From Chloroflexi bacterium RBG_16_60_22 (GTDB taxonomy: Bacteria; Chloroflexota; Dehalococcoidia; Dehalococcoidales; RBG-16-60-22), in NCBI GenBank assembly GCA_001796935.1, contig MGNX01000015.1, forward strand, positions 291-8,605: a stretch of 8,315 nt of DNA, written 5' to 3'. Shown in pieces: positions 5,826 to 8,315 of the stretch (position 1 is its first letter; each line of letters opens with the position of its first letter). The translations under genes and the position numbers were made by a program. The notes below the pieces were generated by a model that had not been told where the DNA came from, made no database searches, and saw nothing but the letters and a program-made list of their open reading frames with translations.

Positions 5826-7012
5826 GGCTGCATCCCCAGTGCCCGGGTGACAATCTCGAGGTCTTTATCGCCCCGGCCGGACAGGTTGACGATAATCAAT
5901 TTTTCTTCAGACAGCCTTTTAGCCAGTTGTGCGGCGTGGTAGATGGCGTGGGAAGGCTCCAGCGCCGGGATGATGCCCTCGGTATCGCAGAGGAGCTTGA
6001 AGCCCTCCAGGGCCTGGGCGTCGGTGACGGCCGTATAGGTGGCCCGGCCGCTGTCCTTGTAAAAGCTGTGCTCCGGCCCGACGCCGGGGTAGTCCAGCCC
6101 CGGGGCGATGCTGTGGGTCTCCCGTATCTGGCCGCTCTCATCTTCCAGGAGGTAAGACTTGGTGCCGTGCAGCACGCCGGCCCGGCCGGCGACCAGGGTA
6201 GCCGAGTGCTCCGGGGTATCCAGGCCTTTGCCGGCCGCCTCGACGCCGATAAACTTCACGTCTTTATCGTCGTAAAAGGGGTGGAAGAGGCCGATGCTGT
6301 TGCTCCCCCCGCCGACGCAGGCCACCAGGTAGTCGGGAAGACGGCCGTACTTCTCCAGCACCTGTTCCCGGGCCTCGCGCCCGATTATCGCCTGGAAATC
6401 GCGGACAATCACGGGATAGGGGTGGGGACCGACCACCGAGCCGAGCAGGTAGTGGGTATCGCCCACGTTGCTTACCCAGTCTCGGATGGCCTCGTTGATG
6501 GCGTCCTTGAGGGTGCGGCTCCCGGATTCGACCGGACGGACCTCGGCGCCCATCAGCTTTATCCGGTTGACGTTGGGGGCCTGGCGGCGGATATCCTCCG
6601 ACCCCATGTAGATAATGCACTCGAGACCGAGCATGGCGCAGACGGTAGCCACCGCCACGCCGTGCTGGCCGGCGCCGGTCTCGGCGATAATACGGGTCTT
6701 GCCCATGCGCCGGGCGAGCAGCCCCTGCCCCAGGGCATTGTTAATCTTGTGAGCGCCGGTATGGGCCAGGTCTTCCCGCTTGAGCAGGATGGCCGCCCCG
6801 CCGATTTTCGCCGAGAGCTGCCGGGCGGGGTAGAGGGGCGTGGGCCGCCCGATATAGTCCCGGCAGAGTCGGGCGAACTCTCCGGTGAAGTCGGTATCGG
6901 CCATGGCGGCGGCATAGACCGTTTCCAGCTCGGCCAGGGCGGGCATCAGCGTCTCCGGCACGAACCGGCCGCCATACGCCCCGAAGTAGCCGCGGGCATC
7001 GGGCCTAGCCAT
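5822..7012 (-). CDS. trpB: Tryptophan synthase beta chain (TrpB1 type)
   Basis: PLP enzyme that condenses indole with L-serine to make tryptophan, in complex with TrpA. Length is 396 residues, standard for TrpB1. Residues seen: PLP lysine Lys89 in HTGAHKINNA, Glu111 in AETGAGQHG (catalytic acid of the family), GGGSN at 234-238 for the cofactor phosphate, Asp307 in LDYPGVGPEH, Glu352 in ALEPSHA, and Ser378 in SGRGDKD near the C-terminus. The N-terminus GYFGAYGGRFVPETLMPAL is typical and supports the ATG at 7012. The start overlaps the trpF end by 8 nt (ATGGCTAG) and the stop overlaps the trpA start by 4 nt. This is the canonical operon partner of TrpA, which makes the nearby trpB2 an additional beta chain rather than a replacement. 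Confidence 0.98.
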   Translation of the reverse strand: MARPDARGYFGAYGGRFVPETLMPALAELETVYAAAMADTDFTGEFARLCRDYIGRPTPLYPARQLSAKIGGAAILLKREDLAHTGAHKINNALGQGLLARRMGKTRIIAETGAGQHGVAVATVCAMLGLECIIYMGSEDIRRQAPNVNRIKLMGAEVRPVESGSRTLKDAINEAIRDWVSNVGDTHYLLGSVVGPHPYPVIVRDFQAIIGREAREQVLEKYGRLPDYLVACVGGGSNSIGLFHPFYDDKDVKFIGVEAAGKGLDTPEHSATLVAGRAGVLHGTKSYLLEDESGQIRETHSIAPGLDYPGVGPEHSFYKDSGRATYTAVTDAQALEGFKLLCDTEGIIPALEPSHAIYHAAQLAKRLSEEKLIIVNLSGRGDKDLEIVTRALGMQP

Positions 7013-7655
7013 CGGTCTGCCTCACGTTCTTGATAAATTTCCTGATTTTCCTCAAGTCCTTCACGCCTCCGGTCTCCACCCCGGAAGAAACGTCCACTCC
7101 CCAGGGGGATATGATTTCAATCGCCGCCGCCACGTTTTCCGGCGTGAGTCCGCCGGCAACGATGACCGGAAATCTCCGGGCGATGGGACGGGCCAGGTCC
7201 CAGTCGAAGGGCAGACCGGTGCCGCCGTACTTATCGGCGACATCGGCATCGACGAGGAACATATGCTGCCGCTGCCCCAGTACCCGGCTCCCGTAAGCGA
7301 GGTCGGCACAGACCTTGTCCGGCTTCCGGTTCCGGCTCAGCCGGATGACCTTGATGACCGGCAGGCCGAGCTCGCGGCAGTACTCCCAGGGTTCGTCGCC
7401 GCTGAGCTGGACCCAGTCGAGACGACAGGCCGCGGCAATCTTCTTGACCCTTGCCACTGGAGCGTTGACGAAGACCCCCGCCACCGCCAATGACGCCCCG
7501 TTCTCTCTCAAAGCGGACACAATCCTGGCGGCGCGCGCCGGCGTGACCTGCCGCGGGCTCGGCGCGAAGACCAGCCCGAGATAGTCCGCCCCGGCCCCGG
7601 CAGCGGCGGCGGCGTGCTCCTCATCCTTAATGCCGCAAATCTTGATGCGCGTCAT
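7005..7655 (-). CDS. trpF: Phosphoribosylanthranilate isomerase
   Basis: Isomerises N-(5'-phosphoribosyl)anthranilate to the ribulose form (CdRP), the substrate of TrpC. Length is 216 residues, a single TIM barrel of normal size. The N-terminal KICGI contains catalytic Cys7; Asp136 in FLVDAD is the matching general acid. GGTGLPFDW (144-152) and VAGGLTPENV (166-175) form the phosphate-binding end. The usual VQLHGDE reads VQLSGDE here. The open frame continues upstream to 7736, but the conserved start (MTRIKICGI), the Shine-Dalgarno AAAGGAA 8 nt before it and the ATGA overlap with the trpC stop all place the start at 7655. The gene overlaps trpB by 8 nt. Confidence 0.97.
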   Translation of the reverse strand: MTRIKICGIKDEEHAAAAAGAGADYLGLVFAPSPRQVTPARAARIVSALRENGASLAVAGVFVNAPVARVKKIAAACRLDWVQLSGDEPWEYCRELGLPVIKVIRLSRNRKPDKVCADLAYGSRVLGQRQHMFLVDADVADKYGGTGLPFDWDLARPIARRFPVIVAGGLTPENVAAAIEIISPWGVDVSSGVETGGVKDLRKIRKFIKNVRQTDG

Positions 7656-8315
7656 GACATCAGTTCCTTTATTTTGGCGGGGATATCCGGTGCGGTGACG
7701 AGCGCCTCCCCGACCAGCACCGCGTTGACCTTGCATTCCTTCATCTTCTTCATGTCGGCGGCGTTCCTGATGCCGCTCTCGCTAACCACGATGTTTTCCC
7801 GCGGGACGAGCAGGCGCAGACGGCGGGTAGTATTGGTATCAACCCTGAAGGTACGCAGGTTGCGGTTGTTGATGCCGATGATACCGGCGCCGGCCAGGAG
7901 GGCCATCATCAGCTCGTCTTCGTTATGGACCTCGACCAGGCAGCGCAGCCCGAGGCTGCGACTCAACGCCAGTAGCCTCGCCGTCTCCGGGGGGTCGAGG
8001 ACGGCCGCTATCAGGAGCAGGGCGTCGGCGCCGTAAGCCGCCGACTCATAGACCTGGTACTCGTCGAAGATGAAGTCCTTGCGCAGGACGGGAATATCGA
8101 CCGCCTCCTTGACCGCCGCCAGGTGCTCCAGGCTGCCCTGGAAGTAGTTGACCTCGGTCAGCACCGAGACGGCCGCGGCGCCGTGCCGGGCGTAGGTCTT
8201 GGCCAGCGCCACGGGGTCGAAGTCCGGGCACAGTAGTCCCCTGGTGGGGGACGCTTTTTTGACCTCGGCGATGAGCCTGACCTTATCCCCCCGGAGCGCG
8301 GCGGCGAAGTCGAGC
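7652..8315 (-). CDS. trpC: Indole-3-glycerol phosphate synthase, 5'-truncated by window edge
   Basis: Closes the indole ring, converting CdRP to indole-3-glycerol phosphate, the TrpA substrate. About 220 C-terminal residues are present (frame read from base 8314); roughly 40-50 N-terminal residues lie beyond the right edge. The GTG at 8212 is an internal Val in DFDPVALAKTY, not a start. Catalytic residues, numbered in this fragment: Glu17 and Lys19 in LIAEVKKASP, Lys79 in LRKDFIFDEYQ, Glu128 in LVEVHNEDE, Asn149 in INNRNL, and Glu179/Ser180 in VSESGI. The spacings Lys79-Glu128-Asn149-Ser180 match remembered E. coli TrpC numbering. It is monofunctional, since trpF is a separate gene. Its stop overlaps the trpF start as ATGA. 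The gene order suggests trpE, trpG and trpD upstream, outside this window. Confidence 0.98.
   Translation of the reverse strand, partial: LDFAAALRGDKVRLIAEVKKASPTRGLLCPDFDPVALAKTYARHGAAAVSVLTEVNYFQGSLEHLAAVKEAVDIPVLRKDFIFDEYQVYESAAYGADALLLIAAVLDPPETARLLALSRSLGLRCLVEVHNEDELMMALLAGAGIIGINNRNLRTFRVDTNTTRRLRLLVPRENIVVSESGIRNAADMKKMKECKVNAVLVGEALVTAPDIPAKIKELMS
7664..7670 (-). promoter_or_regulatory. Shine-Dalgarno deciding the trpF start
   Basis: AAAGGAA on the - strand, inside the last codons of trpC, lies 8 nt before the ATG at 7655. It supports this start over in-frame upstream starts that would overlap trpC by up to 85 bp. Confidence 0.7.

Noticed and set aside
5804..7033. Long open frame (409 codons) on the + strand opposite trpB
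   Set aside because: Shadow of trpB, explained by codon bias on the coding strand.
7656..7736. Longer trpF starting upstream at 7736
   Set aside because: The extra N-terminus lies within trpC, is not TrpF-like, and the conserved start with Shine-Dalgarno is at 7655.

Overview
The window is a GC-rich, gene-dense bacterial chromosome segment of housekeeping genes. It suggests a Chloroflexota-type bacterium, possibly Dehalococcoidia. The basis is the Thermus-like (clade 2) isoleucyl-tRNA synthetase with a compact C-terminus, a lipoprotein-anchored HtrA protease, and a compact trpCFBA cluster with an added trpB2. That placement is an impression from remembered families, not a search result.

Layout: bases 2-2335 on the + strand hold the 3' three quarters of ileS, which runs in from the left edge. 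Everything else is on the - strand. An HtrA-family serine protease (2332-3471) converges on ileS, and the two stop codons share one TTAA palindrome. A 114-bp gap (3472-3585) holds a strong intrinsic terminator and a possible htrA promoter. Reading upstream from there come trpB2 (3586-4950), a 77-bp AT-rich regulatory-looking gap (4951-5027), trpA (5028-5825), trpB (5822-7012), trpF (7005-7655) and trpC (7652 to the right edge, 5' end missing). No stretch over 300 bases lacks a gene.

How the genes work together: trpC, trpF, trpB and trpA encode the last steps of tryptophan synthesis, from phosphoribosylanthranilate to tryptophan. They are packed with ATGA or 8-nt overlaps, so translational coupling is likely. 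The earlier genes (trpE, trpG, trpD) would lie beyond the right edge if the operon is complete. A second, divergent tryptophan synthase beta chain of the TrpB2 subfamily follows trpA. It has its own near-perfect Shine-Dalgarno sequence and a possible extended -10 promoter inside a dyad, and it is closed by the terminator. It could be co-transcribed with the operon, separately controlled, or both.

Most noteworthy are an exact 36-bp in-frame tandem duplication in ileS, the side-by-side TrpB1/TrpB2 pair, and the dyads upstream of trpB2. I see no phage, insertion sequence, CRISPR array, RNA gene or clearly novel multigene system.
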